The notes beneath the pieces are model-generated. The model searched no databases and was not told the DNA's origin. It saw nothing but the letters and a program-made list of their open reading frames with translations. From positions 62,001 through 126,000 of the forward strand of contig CAIWXX010000028.1 in assembly GCA_903916735.1 (NCBI GenBank): a stretch of 64,000 nt of DNA, in the 5' to 3' direction. Below, one piece after another: positions 1 to 9,044 of the stretch (position 1 is its first letter; each line of letters starts with the position of its first letter). The DNA is from an uncultured Acidobacteriota bacterium. Its GTDB lineage: Bacteria; Acidobacteriota; CAIWXX01. A program made the position numbers and the translations under genes.

Positions 1-151
1 CCAGATCGGGATCCGCTTCCCCGGCAGGGCGCAACTTATTGTCCTTCGCTTCTTTTCTCTGGTTGCGACGTTCCTGCTTTTCCTTCTGTTTCTCCAGCTT
101 GGCTCTTTCACGAATACGCTTTCCCTGGGTCGCTCTTCCGGGCTTGGCCAT
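1..151 (-). CDS. Small basic protein, C-terminus outside window
   Basis: An open frame starts at an ATG at 149-151, behind a GGAGGTC Shine-Dalgarno, and runs off the left edge. The ~50 visible residues begin MAKPGRATQGKRIRER and continue with an almost unbroken run of Lys, Arg, Glu and Gln, so the segment should be helical and nucleic-acid friendly. Short Lys/Arg-rich proteins of this sort are often found beside DEAD-box helicases, and one lies just upstream here on the same strand. I recognise no family and give no function. Confidence 0.6.
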   Translation of the reverse strand, partial: MAKPGRATQGKRIRERAKLEKQKEKQERRNQRKEAKDNKLRPAGEADPDL

Positions 152-308
152 CGAGACCTCCTTATACGTAGAAATGCATGATGTGCTCAAAATCACGCAT
201 GTGATCTATTGAGATGACGGTGAGCCGGTAGAGCCGACGCGACAACTTAGAAAGTAAAAATCTCATTCGCGTTACATCCGGAATTTTTTGCTTCGCATAT
301 TCACGGCC

Positions 309-1409
309 TTATTGATGACTGTGACGAGGCCCGGCGTACATATGAGAAATCCTGCGCCACTGACTCAGGTCTTCTGGTATCACGAGGCAGAGGGATTCCC
401 CTTCGGCTCCAGCGCGGGCGGTTCTTCCAATGCGATGAACGTAATCCTCCGGCACATGAGGTATGTCGTAGTTAATGACATGAGCAATATGCGGAATGTC
501 CAGGCCTCGCGCAGCGATGTCGGTCGCCACAAGAATCCGGTAGGCACCGGATCGAAAGCCTTGAATCGCGTGGTTGCGCTGGCTCTGGCTTCGGTCTCCG
601 TGGATGTGGGCTACTGAATGGCCGAATCGCGCCAGGTGCCGGGCCAGGCGATCGGTCCTCCGCTTAGTCCTGGTGAAGATCAGGACCGAGCCTTTTCTCT
701 CCTTGAGCTCATCCATCAGCACGTCGTTCTTGGCGGCGCCGGTTGTCCGAACCATGGACTGCTTGACTTCCTTGACCGGCTGGGACACGGCCCCGACGTT
801 GATTCGCACGGGGTCCTTAAGGAATTTTTCCGCCAGCCCGAGGATGTTGTCCGGGATCGTGGCAGAGAAAAGCATCGTTTGCCTGGATCCGGGCAGGTAG
901 CGCCGGATTTCGTCGAGCTGCGGGGCGAAGCCCATGTCGAGCATTCGGTCGGCTTCATCCAGAACAAGGATTTCGGACGTCCATAGCATGGCCGTGCCAC
1001 GGTGGAGGTGGTCCAGAAGCCTCCCAGGAGTCGCAACGATGATCCTGGGCTTTCGCGCGAGCATCCGGATTTGCTGCTGCATTGAGGCTCCGCCGATCAG
1101 AAGCGCGGAGGTGATGCCGGGTGTTGCAATGGTGAGTTTCTCAACGATGTTGATGATCTGTTCAGCCAACTCGCGTGTCGGCGCGAGAATCAGTGCCGAT
1201 TTCCGTGGGGCATTCAGCAGGTGGATGATCAGCGGTATGGAAAAAGCTGCGGTCTTTCCGGTCCCGGTTTGAGCGCAGCCGATGAGATCTCGGTTGGAGA
1301 GCGCGACTGGGATGGCTTGAGCCTGAATGGGGGTCGGTGTTTGGAAGTGCATTGCTTCCAGCGCCTGTTCGATAGAAGCAGGCAAGTTCATTTTCGTAAA
1401 GTCAGACAA
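309..1409 (-). CDS. rhlE: DEAD-box RNA helicase, RhlE-like
   Basis: ATP-dependent RNA helicase of 366 residues, likely acting in RNA remodelling, ribosome assembly or decay. Visible motifs in order: Q motif ending TPTPIQ (about 24-29), Walker A AQTGTGKT (46-53), PTRELAEQ (77-84), TPGR (127-130), DEAD (151-154), SAT (182-184) and HRIGRTARAG near the C-terminus. The start is taken as TTG at 1407-1409 because AGGA lies at good spacing just upstream; the next ATG is six codons in. It lacks the long basic C-terminal tail of many RhlE proteins. The gene upstream, an RRM protein, ends in a terminator, so this gene probably has its own transcript. The family is certain; the exact orthologue is less so. 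Confidence 0.93.
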   Translation of the reverse strand: MSDFTKMNLPASIEQALEAMHFQTPTPIQAQAIPVALSNRDLIGCAQTGTGKTAAFSIPLIIHLLNAPRKSALILAPTRELAEQIINIVEKLTIATPGITSALLIGGASMQQQIRMLARKPRIIVATPGRLLDHLHRGTAMLWTSEILVLDEADRMLDMGFAPQLDEIRRYLPGSRQTMLFSATIPDNILGLAEKFLKDPVRINVGAVSQPVKEVKQSMVRTTGAAKNDVLMDELKERKGSVLIFTRTKRRTDRLARHLARFGHSVAHIHGDRSQSQRNHAIQGFRSGAYRILVATDIAARGLDIPHIAHVINYDIPHVPEDYVHRIGRTARAGAEGESLCLVIPEDLSQWRRISHMYAGPRHSHQ

Positions 1410-1424
1410 TTTGTTTCCTAATTA

Positions 1425-1473
1425 AAAGTAAAAAATCACCCGCCATGAGAACCATGAAGCTCCCATGGCAGGG
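1425..1473 (-). terminator. Rho-independent terminator after the RRM gene
   Basis: An imperfect hairpin (arms CCCTGCCATGGGA and TCTCATGGCGGG on the minus strand) is followed by TGATTTTTTACTTTT. It lies between the stop of the RRM gene and the start of the helicase, in the orientation that would end the RRM transcript. Confidence 0.7.
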
Positions 1474-1566
1474 GAATACAGGGACACACGGATCGGGCAG
1501 AGACAAGGATCCCTGCGTACTGTGCAGAGCCCGTTCGGAAAAAGGTCGGTCTCAGAGGAGCGTCGA

Positions 1567-1893
1567 TTAGTAGCGCCGGCCGTAGCCACTGCCACTGCGG
1601 CTTCCGCGGTCCCGGTTGCCGCCGCCGAATCCGTCGGTGCGGGGGGCCATCGGCTTGGCTTCATTGACGGTCAGCGGACGGCCGTCTTGGTTGTAGCCGC
1701 TGAATTTCTTGATCGCATTGGCCGCTTCCTCTTCAGTCGACATCTCGACGAAACCAAAGCCCTTGCTCCGGCCGGTATCACGGTCGTTGATGACTTTGGC
1801 CGATTCGACCGTGCCGCATTGAGAAAACGTGTCATTGAGGAACTGGTCGGTTGCGGTGAAGGGGAGATTTCCGACGAATAACTTTTTGCCCAT
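1567..1893 (-). CDS. RRM-domain RNA-binding protein with Gly-rich tail
   Basis: A 108-residue single-RRM protein of the bacterial cold-inducible / glycine-rich RNA-binding type. RNP2 is LFVGNL (5-10) and RNP1 is KGFGFVEM (44-51). The tail from about 89 is rich in Gly, Arg and Ser and ends YGRRY. Start: ATG behind AAGGAGG with a five-base spacer. It has an extended -10 promoter upstream (1971-1979) and a terminator downstream, so it is monocistronic. The leader of about 70 nt can form a GGGCA/TGCCC hairpin and a GGCTG/CAGCC hairpin just before the ribosome site. Family knowledge links such proteins to RNA chaperone roles, often at low temperature; regulation here is inferred. Confidence 0.93.
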   Translation of the reverse strand: MGKKLFVGNLPFTATDQFLNDTFSQCGTVESAKVINDRDTGRSKGFGFVEMSTEEEAANAIKKFSGYNQDGRPLTVNEAKPMAPRTDGFGGGNRDRGSRSGSGYGRRY

Positions 1894-1970
1894 ATTAGCC
1901 TCCTTAAGGCTGACAGCCGCTAAAGAGGTATGGGCACCATTGCCCGCAGACTCAGTCGCGACAAGAACCC

Positions 1971-1979
1971 ATTATAGCA
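1971..1979 (-). promoter_or_regulatory. Extended -10 promoter of the RRM gene
   Basis: On the minus strand TGCTATAAT gives a perfect TATAAT preceded by TGn. No convincing -35 lies 16-18 bases upstream, as is common for extended -10 promoters. It sits about 78 bases before the RRM start codon. Confidence 0.55.
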
Positions 1980-2149
1980 CAGTGGACAATAAAATACATA
2001 GTCATGGTCAATCTCGTCTGCTGATGGCGTGAAAAGGACCGCGGAGACTGAGGAATAGATATCATCTGTATTCCATCTGTTTCCCCTGTCAGCTCGACCG
2101 AACCTCCGGCTGGGAACCGGGAATTGCAGGCTGGTTACTCTATCGCCGT

Positions 2150-2965
2150 TCAATCCTCTTCTTCTTCGGCTGGTTCATGTGCGGCCAGTTCCAGTGCTTT
2201 TTCCGTCGTCTTTCGATAGACGTCGCTCATTATTTTCTCGAATGTCGCCGCCTCGCGCCAGAACCTTGGCTTGCCGAGCCTCTTCAGCACAGCCGTTTCG
2301 ACCTCTGGTGGCTGGATGCTGACCCAGAATTCGTAGAGTCGCGGACCTGTTCTCCAGAAGAGCTCAGGATCTGCAGGCAGCGCTGTCTGTCCGGATTTCT
2401 CCTGGGCGCCGAATCTCCCGCCGCCGCGACGTTCGCGGAGCGCTTCCAGCAGATTCTCTTTCGACATCCCGCGGAGCTTGAAGATCATGAATGGATCGTG
2501 ATCGAACTCATCGGCCGCAATATAGTGGACCGCCGCGATGTGTTTACAGGGATTGACGTGGTCTGGGCAGCTACAGGAGGCGACGAAGTCTTTCTCCTCA
2601 CGCGGCAGCAGCGGCGCTCTCGCCTGCTCAAACGCCTTTTCGATATTCTGCGGCATTTCGCCGGCCAGCAGCTTTGCCGTGAAGGAAGCCCTCTGCGCCA
2701 TGATATAGACGATTCTCCGCCATTCCTTCAGCGGGATCACGTGGAGATGAATTTCCACCTGGTAGGGGTCGGGCCGAGTGCCCTGGACAAGGGCGGTGAT
2801 GATGCCGGGTTCGACGTTGATCTTGAGGACGTGCCCATTGAGCGCATAGTTCTTGCCTCGCCTCAGTCGCGTCTCCCACCCGAAAGATTCCAGCGCCTTG
2901 ATCCACAACCCCGACCACCATCGCTCACCGAACCGTCGCTTGCGCGGGCGCTTCTTCATGGTCAT
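2150..2965 (-). CDS. SWIM zinc-finger protein, partner of SNF2 ATPase
   Basis: A 271-residue protein with a SWIM motif CxCx6CxH at residues 131-142 (Cys131, Cys133, Cys140, His142). The N-terminus is very basic and the C-terminus very acidic. Its ATG overlaps the stop of the upstream SNF2 gene in an ATGA arrangement, so the two are translationally coupled. SWIM proteins paired with SNF2 ATPases are common in bacteria, where they are thought to help DNA or protein contact; the biological role remains unknown. Only family and pairing are supported. Confidence 0.9.
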   Translation of the reverse strand: MTMKKRPRKRRFGERWWSGLWIKALESFGWETRLRRGKNYALNGHVLKINVEPGIITALVQGTRPDPYQVEIHLHVIPLKEWRRIVYIMAQRASFTAKLLAGEMPQNIEKAFEQARAPLLPREEKDFVASCSCPDHVNPCKHIAAVHYIAADEFDHDPFMIFKLRGMSKENLLEALRERRGGGRFGAQEKSGQTALPADPELFWRTGPRLYEFWVSIQPPEVETAVLKRLGKPRFWREAATFEKIMSDVYRKTTEKALELAAHEPAEEEED

Positions 2966-5900
2966 ATTTCAATCACCGCATCTTTCTGCAAGGTGAACAT
3001 CGTGGCGAGCTCGTCGGTCGAGTACTCCGTCAGCCAGTTTTCGCCGGCTCCGATCAGCCCATCGGCCATCTGCTTTTTTGATTCAATGAGCGCATCGATT
3101 TTCTCTTCGACCGTGCCTGCGCAGACGAATTTATGAACCATGACATCGCGCGTCTGGCCGATTCGGAAAGCGCGATCGGTTGCCTGATTTTCGACGGCCG
3201 GGTTCCACCACCGGTCAAAATGAAAAACACGATTGGCGCGTTCCAGGTTGAGCCCTGTGCCGCCGGCCTTGAGCGACAGGACGAAAATTTGTGGGCCGTT
3301 TTCCTCTTCCTCGAAACGCTCCACCATTCTCGTCCGGTGCTTCGCTTCGATTCCTCCATGCAGAAACAACACTTCACGACCGAAGCGGTTCTGGAGATGC
3401 CGGGTCAGGATATCGCCCATGATTTTAAACTGGGTGAAGATGAGCATGTGATCGCCTTCTTCGAGTGCCTCTTCGACCATCTCTTCGAGTCGTATGAGCT
3501 TGCCGGAACGGTCTGGTATGGGAGTGCCGTCGTTGAGCAGATGTGCGGGGTGGTTGCAGACCTGCTTGAGTCGAACGATCGCCGCCAGAATGGCCCCCTT
3601 GCGCTGGATCCCGATGGAGCCGGAAATCTTCTTCATCGATTCGCTCTCGATTGCCTTGTACAGCGCCGCCTGCTCTTTCGTCAAACCGCAGTACACCTTC
3701 ATTTCGTGTTTCTCAGGAAGGTCCTGGATGATGTCCTTGTCGGTCTTCAGACGTCGTAGCATGAACGGTTGCACCAGCTTCTGCAGCTGCTCAATGGCCC
3801 GGCGATCCCGGTTGACTTTGATGGGAAGATAGAATCTCCGACGAAACTCCGGGGCTTTCCCAAGATAACCAGGGTTGAGAAATTCCAAGATTGACCACAG
3901 TTCGCCGGGATGGTTCTCAACAGGAGTTCCTGTCAACGCAACTCGATAGTGGCCTTTAATGGATCGAGCTGCTCGCCACTGCTTTGTCGAATGATTCTTG
4001 ATGTTTTGCGCTTCGTCGAGCACGAACCCATTCCAGGTCATTGATGTCAGATCGGAGATATCACGAGCCAGCAAGCTGAATGTGCTCAAGACGACATCCA
4101 CCTTCATGGCCGCTTCTCTGAATGGAATGCCTTTCAGTCGGGAACCTCCATGATGGACATGCATCGTCAAAGACGGCGCGAATCGTTTCAATTCACGTTC
4201 CCAGTTCCCGAGCACGGATGTCGGGCAGATGAGCAGAGTCGGGCTGTTATGTATTGCCAGAGCTTGCTGATAGAGAAGCAGCGCGATCATTTGAATGGTC
4301 TTGCCGAGACCCATGTCGTCGGCGAGGCATGCGCCGAGGCCATATTTGCTGAGAAAATCGAGCCATGAAAAGCCGCGTTCCTGATAGGGTCGCAGCTCAC
4401 CAACAAAAGCAGCCGGCTGTTTCAAGAGAACGAGGCGTTCCGGATTGGCCAGCTTTGACAGAAGTTCGTCGAGCCACCCAGTGGCGACCGCGCCGGTGAC
4501 AGGAAGTCCGGCGACAGTGGCTCCTTTGCCGCCGCCCATACGCAAAGCATCCCGCAGAGTTATCGTTGCGGTCCTTTTGGTTGCGAGGAGGCGCATCGCC
4601 GTGGCGACTTCATCGCGCCCGATGAGAACCCATCGCCCATCGACTTCGATCAGAGGCACCGGTTTCTCGGCGAGCGACTCCAGTTCTTTCCGATCGATCG
4701 GCACATTTCCGATGGCCAACTCCCAGTCGAAATTGACGGGCATGTCCATGCTGAGCGGCGCGGGCTCGGCGGAAAATTTCCCTCGAATGCCCAGTCGCAC
4801 AGCGGTGGCCGGATCGAGGCTCGCGGGCAGAAATATTCCGAATCCGCTCTCTCGGAGAAGTGGCGCGCCTTCAGAAAGAAATTTATATGTCAGATCCGGT
4901 CGCAATGACACCGCTTCCGGACGCCGACGCCGGAGGCTGCGTTCGATCGGAGAGAAGAGACGAGCAGCGCGCCCCAGATCGCCCAGCAGCTTTTCCTGCG
5001 GATGATGGAGCCTTCGGCCAGATGCGATCATCACCTCGCCGCGCTCTCTCCACACTACCCGCGCCTGAACGATCACGGCCGGATCATCGGCTGCCTGAAG
5101 GTGGTAGCTGAGCGCCCATGCGTCAGGCTCCCTCGGATTGTGAAAGAGCTCATTCCCCGGTGGATCCAACCTGAGGCACGTCCGTGCTCCCGATCGATCG
5201 ATTTCCATACGAACAGCGGCGGTCCAATCGAGGACCTCCCGATATGTGATCGTACCGATTCCAGTCCCCTTGTCTGTCGGCCGGCCTAGGAGTGCAGCAA
5301 CCCATCGGATCAAGTCGTCAGTGGATGAAGAAGCCGATCCGCGTTGCTGTTCGGCTTCCTCCTTCAGAGGTAAATCCATCGCCTGGCTCCACCGCTTGAT
5401 GCTGCTATCAACCGTTGTCGTCAGGAAACTGGCGAGAAGATTGTGAACAGGTTGAGGAGGGTTGGAAAAGGCTCGACAGATGCTCGGCATATTCTCCGCG
5501 AGTGTTACGACACGATTGGCGACTTCGGTGTCTCCGAGAATAGGACGCCATAGCGGTATCGGTTGATCGGTACCTCCATCTTTAAGGAGGGTCGGGACGA
5601 ATCGTTGCCGAGCGAGTATTTCAATAGCGAGGAGGGCTGGTTGCGACCAGTAACGAAGATCATCGGCGATGAGGAGCCCGGGCCGGCCATCGAAATCTTC
5701 GTTGATGCGAGAGGCCAGGAGCGGCAGCGCGGTATCGACACCAAGTTCGATTCCTTCAATCAGCCATGGCGCAAGTGCGGCATCGCCCCAGTCGCCAATT
5801 TCGTGATAGGCCGAAAAAAGCGGCGATGGGAGAGGACTTTCGCCGGATGAAGGGAGAACTCCGACTCGGTGGGCCACCGGTATCGATCCTGTGACCACGG

Positions 5901-6072
5901 CTTCCTGATCCTGAAGCGCCAGAAAGACAAATGCCGGAGGGGCCGTGAATGGGTGAGTCGGCGCTCCGGCGTCGGCTGACCATACGGCGCTTGTGGTTCC
6001 GGCCTTCATCTCTCCCCAGATGAAGAAAGAACCACCTGTGTTCGAAGGAATCCAGGTGCCATGCAGCACCAT
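2962..6072 (-). CDS. SNF2-family helicase-like ATPase
   Basis: A DNA translocase of the bacterial SNF2/HepA-like class, 1036 residues from the chosen start. The N-terminal half matches the layout of the bacterial SNF2-associated region. The ATPase core has DDMGLGKT (about 585), DEAQ (about 687), and a C-terminal lobe ending in DRAFRIGQ (about 970). The start at MVLHGTW is preferred over an upstream ATG at 6282 because the product then begins like related SNF2 proteins and AAGG precedes it; the extra 70 residues look non-coding. It is coupled to the SWIM gene by a 4-base overlap. Likely role: remodelling protein-DNA or RNA polymerase complexes. Confidence 0.93.
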   Translation of the reverse strand: MVLHGTWIPSNTGGSFFIWGEMKAGTTSAVWSADAGAPTHPFTAPPAFVFLALQDQEAVVTGSIPVAHRVGVLPSSGESPLPSPLFSAYHEIGDWGDAALAPWLIEGIELGVDTALPLLASRINEDFDGRPGLLIADDLRYWSQPALLAIEILARQRFVPTLLKDGGTDQPIPLWRPILGDTEVANRVVTLAENMPSICRAFSNPPQPVHNLLASFLTTTVDSSIKRWSQAMDLPLKEEAEQQRGSASSSTDDLIRWVAALLGRPTDKGTGIGTITYREVLDWTAAVRMEIDRSGARTCLRLDPPGNELFHNPREPDAWALSYHLQAADDPAVIVQARVVWRERGEVMIASGRRLHHPQEKLLGDLGRAARLFSPIERSLRRRRPEAVSLRPDLTYKFLSEGAPLLRESGFGIFLPASLDPATAVRLGIRGKFSAEPAPLSMDMPVNFDWELAIGNVPIDRKELESLAEKPVPLIEVDGRWVLIGRDEVATAMRLLATKRTATITLRDALRMGGGKGATVAGLPVTGAVATGWLDELLSKLANPERLVLLKQPAAFVGELRPYQERGFSWLDFLSKYGLGACLADDMGLGKTIQMIALLLYQQALAIHNSPTLLICPTSVLGNWERELKRFAPSLTMHVHHGGSRLKGIPFREAAMKVDVVLSTFSLLARDISDLTSMTWNGFVLDEAQNIKNHSTKQWRAARSIKGHYRVALTGTPVENHPGELWSILEFLNPGYLGKAPEFRRRFYLPIKVNRDRRAIEQLQKLVQPFMLRRLKTDKDIIQDLPEKHEMKVYCGLTKEQAALYKAIESESMKKISGSIGIQRKGAILAAIVRLKQVCNHPAHLLNDGTPIPDRSGKLIRLEEMVEEALEEGDHMLIFTQFKIMGDILTRHLQNRFGREVLFLHGGIEAKHRTRMVERFEEEENGPQIFVLSLKAGGTGLNLERANRVFHFDRWWNPAVENQATDRAFRIGQTRDVMVHKFVCAGTVEEKIDALIESKKQMADGLIGAGENWLTEYSTDELATMFTLQKDAVIEI

Positions 6073-6331
6073 CGGCTTGCCTTCGAGCCGATCCGACTCA
6101 GTCCCGGGTTGTTCCTGTGGCTGCATCCATCTCCGATAGGCATTGGCATAATGCACCACTGCCTTTTCAGCGTGCCGGGAATTGCGCTGCCCGGCTTGCA
6201 GCACCGTCTCGCTCACTGATCCCTGACGGCAAGAGCTATTCTGCCATAGGAGACCGCGCAACGCAAGCGAGCGAATTATCAAAAGTGCACGATAAAATTA
6301 TTGCCGGCAAAGAAAAAGCCTTGAACCCACT

Positions 6332-6398
6332 GATCAACGCGGATGAACACGGATCGGATGCCGGGCATCTGTGCTTATTTGTGTTTATCTGTGGCTCC
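6332..6398. repeat. Low-complexity intergenic palindrome-like segment
   Basis: The text GGATGAACACGGAT is followed within 30 bases by variations of ATCTGTG and GTTTATCTGTGGCTCC, giving a loose inverted arrangement. Similar wording is seen between genes in many unrelated genomes. It lies in the 436-base stretch between the SNF2 start and the flavin reductase stop; I see no gene in the rest of that gap. Confidence 0.3.
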
Positions 6399-6559
6399 AT
6401 TCAGGGCGCTAAATTATCAGTATGCAATTTTTCTGACGAACACCCAATTATCAAATTCGATGGCGACTCGTTTTGTTATCAACGGCGTTCTGGGAAATCG
6501 TTCTTTCCGACGAGCATCCCCCTCGAACAGCATCAAGCGATGTCAGGGGTTGCCTGAGG

Positions 6560-7123
6560 CTACCTGGTGAATGATTTTCCAGTATTCCACGCCTTGCCGA
6601 TGCATTGGCCAACGGCCCAATAGCGGTTGTCCGGAATACTGACTGTAAACGGGGCGATCTTTTCGATGTCCGGTTTGCCGTCGGTAAGAAATTTCTCGCC
6701 ACACCAGACACTCACGAGCTCCCCGATAAAAAGATCGCTATTCAATAGATCAACTATCTTGAACATTCGGAATTCCATATTGAGTGGGCATTCCTTGATC
6801 ATCGGCGCGTGTTTGAGCTCTCCATAGAATGTCTCGAATAGACGTGACTTATCAACATCGGCTCCGGAGACGAGGCCGATATGATCGGTTGCCTGGAGCA
6901 GGTCCTGCCCGGGAATGGAAATGCTGAACTCCCCATGCTCACGGATTCCTTTATTGGTGTCATGGCTTCTTCCCAGGGCAACAGCGAACATCATCGGGTT
7001 GAAGCCGACCGGCGTGACCCAGGCCACCGCCATGTAGTTCGGTTTCTTTGCCACCTCAGCGCCGACAATGATCATCGGCATCGGGTAGATGAACGCCTGT
7101 TTGTCGAGCTTAACCTTTTCCAT
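6560..7123 (-). CDS. Flavin reductase-like domain protein
   Basis: A 187-residue protein of the flavin reductase-like / FMN-binding split-barrel class. It begins MEKVKLDKQAFIYPMP and contains the typical NYMAVAWVTPVGFNPMMFAVAL stretch of residues that bind FMN, a SISIPG segment, and an E-x-V region near LFIGELVSVW. Start: ATG at 7121-7123 with GGAGG eight bases upstream; an upstream in-frame ATG lacks a ribosome site. Members reduce flavin with NAD(P)H or simply bind FMN, so the substrate is not predictable. It stands alone, with a decayed gene on the other side of its promoter. Confidence 0.85.
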   Translation of the reverse strand: MEKVKLDKQAFIYPMPMIIVGAEVAKKPNYMAVAWVTPVGFNPMMFAVALGRSHDTNKGIREHGEFSISIPGQDLLQATDHIGLVSGADVDKSRLFETFYGELKHAPMIKECPLNMEFRMFKIVDLLNSDLFIGELVSVWCGEKFLTDGKPDIEKIAPFTVSIPDNRYWAVGQCIGKAWNTGKSFTR

Positions 7124-7279
7124 GTTTCCTCCAGGTTTCACTATTATAAATACCATTGCGAAGAAGTGGGTAGGAGAATCTGCGATTCAGACACACCTGG
7201 ACCTTGCGCAATGCCTGAGTGCATCGAACCGTTGCCGAAGTGGGGTTGGCCAGACAGCGTTGCTTGGCGTGCCGACGGC

Positions 7280-7315
7280 GCGCCTTCCCTGGGAGGGCGC
7301 CGCTCCTGCGGCGCC
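7280..7315. repeat. Tandem GC-rich hairpins
   Basis: Two adjacent hairpins: GCGCCTTCCC with GGGAGGGCGC at 7280-7300, then GGCGCCGC-tcct-GCGGCGCC at 7296-7315, a perfect 8-bp stem with a 4-base loop. They share bases, so only one can form at a time. They precede the decayed Lcl-type gene and may be an inserted REP-like element. Confidence 0.5.
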
Positions 7316-7337
7316 TGTCATCTCTGCTGCTGGTGGC

Positions 7338-7850
7338 CGATTCATCGACAACGGCGACGGGACGGCTACCGACAACCAGACTGACCTGATGTGGGCGGCG
7401 AAGTACAATCGGCAAGATATCAAATGGGACGATGCTAAACGCTATTGCAAAAACTACACAAGGGGCGGCTCAAGCTACCACTGCAGTGCCCAATAGATCA
7501 GGCGGTCGCACCATAGAACAACCCGAGCAAAAATCCTCGAAAAACGATGGTTTCATGGACTGTATCATTCTGAGCAAATCCTGGTTTGATGCACCAATTG
7601 GGTTGACAGGGGAGGTTATTGGTTCTGTCGGAGTTACTCCACTCGTCGTATGGCAGGTCCCACCTGGCACTCCTCAGCCTTCCAACAAACATCAACGCAG
7701 CCTTGATCAACAAGTATTTCGAAGTCGATTGTAGTGGCAATGCTTCGCCTTCTACTTCTCCGATTCGCCAGGCTCCTCCAATACAGAACAGATCGGGAAT
7801 GCACACAACACTCTCGATCGTTTACCTACAACAGCATTGGAGGTGCTGAA
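7338..7850 (+). pseudogene. Decayed DUF1566/Lcl C-terminal-type gene
   Basis: One frame reads GRFIDNGDGTATDNQTDLMW followed by W..AKRYC, the hallmark opening of the Lcl C-terminal (DUF1566) domain seen in secreted proteins. The frame stops at 7494-7496. Later pieces of the domain appear in other frames: SWFDAPIG and VTPLVVW in one, then TNINAALINKYFEVDCSGN in another. No single frame carries the domain and no signal peptide is visible. I read this as a remnant with several frameshifts. Limits are approximate. The stretch from about 7850 to 8093 holds nothing I can name. Confidence 0.6.
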
Positions 7851-8093
7851 GTGGCTGATGAACCCCTCTGAGGATCGGCGGCGCTGGTGGTCGAAGCCAT
7901 CGTGTCCGGTTGCAGCTCTGCCAGGTAAAGACTTTTTTGAAGGACTTGCATTTTTCTCTGCAATCGCCTCAGAATATCCCTCGGGCGTAAAAGTGCGGCG
8001 CGGTGTTTATCCATGCCCGAGTCTTATTCTCAATTGAATGGCGATGCCAACCCTTGGACAGCGCCTTGATTTGATCGGAGGTTGCTTCTCGAC

Positions 8094-8993
8094 ATGAGCA
8101 ATTTTGAACAATCCACTTCCTTCCAAAGGCCTTCCCGTATTAGGGCTCTCGTTCCATGGGCACTGGCTGTTGTCCTGACCCTCGCTTCGGTTGTGTTCCA
8201 ACGCGTGACCGGCCCGACATATCCGATTCGGGGTTCATATATGCTGGCCGGCGAGAAAATCAGATATAAACTTCCGCGGAGTCATGGCGGTGAATCGGGG
8301 GCTGTTATCAGCATTCCAGCCCCGACTGCCGATGCAACCGGCGTCCTTCGCTACCGCCGATTCAAAGTGAATGAGCCCTTTAAAGAGACGCCCTTGCAGC
8401 TCGAGGGTGGCCATCTCTCGGCGACGCTCCCTCATCAGCCACCCGCCGGTAAGCTTGAATACCAACTCCTTGTGAACTCCGGCGCGGAATCTGTTTTCAT
8501 CCCTTGTGAACACACAGCTGACATCAGATTCAAGGGTGATGTCAGCGCCTGGGTTCTGGTCCCGCACATTTTCCTGATGTTCTTCGGAATGCTGCTGGCT
8601 GTCCGCGCCGGCATCGAGGCTCTCCAGCCGGACGCCGATCTGCGGTTGATGGCCTGGTGGGCCTTTGGTTTGCTGACAGCCGGCGGCATGTTGCTGGGGC
8701 CGATTGTTCAACAGCAGGCATTCGGCGCCTATTGGACAGGGGTGCCCTTCGACTGGGACCTCACCGACAACAAGACCCTCATCGCTTTCGGTCTGTGGCT
8801 GGTGGCGTGCATCAGTATCGGCACACGATCTCGACCCGTCTCTTCTTCCGTGCGATGGCTCACCTTCGCAGCCGCTCTTCTGACGATTGTCGTGTTTATG
8901 ATCCCTCACAGCATGTTCGGCAGCAGACTGGATTACACAAAAATCGATCAAGGGATCTCATCTTCTCAATCGATCAATACTCAAAAGCGATAA
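8094..8993 (+). CDS. Membrane protein of unknown function
   Basis: A 299-residue protein I do not recognise. There is one N-terminal membrane segment (about 17-37), a soluble, probably periplasmic beta-rich part (about 40-145), then four further membrane segments (about 151-172, 182-204, 226-243 and 253-271). The ATG at 8094 is preferred because GGAGG lies 12 bases upstream; a TTG at 8082 would abut that site. It precedes aat by about 50 bases on the same strand and may be cotranscribed with it. No catalytic motif is visible. Confidence 0.75.
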   Translation: MSNFEQSTSFQRPSRIRALVPWALAVVLTLASVVFQRVTGPTYPIRGSYMLAGEKIRYKLPRSHGGESGAVISIPAPTADATGVLRYRRFKVNEPFKETPLQLEGGHLSATLPHQPPAGKLEYQLLVNSGAESVFIPCEHTADIRFKGDVSAWVLVPHIFLMFFGMLLAVRAGIEALQPDADLRLMAWWAFGLLTAGGMLLGPIVQQQAFGAYWTGVPFDWDLTDNKTLIAFGLWLVACISIGTRSRPVSSSVRWLTFAAALLTIVVFMIPHSMFGSRLDYTKIDQGISSSQSINTQKR

Positions 8994-9044
8994 GGCAAAA
9001 TAGAACCAAGCCGAGCTGATCGTTGGCGCGTGAGGTGATGCCGC

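Noticed and set aside
6283-6559. Coding frames between the SNF2 and flavin reductase genes
   Set aside because: Several short frames exist on both strands, but none has a ribosome site or family resemblance.
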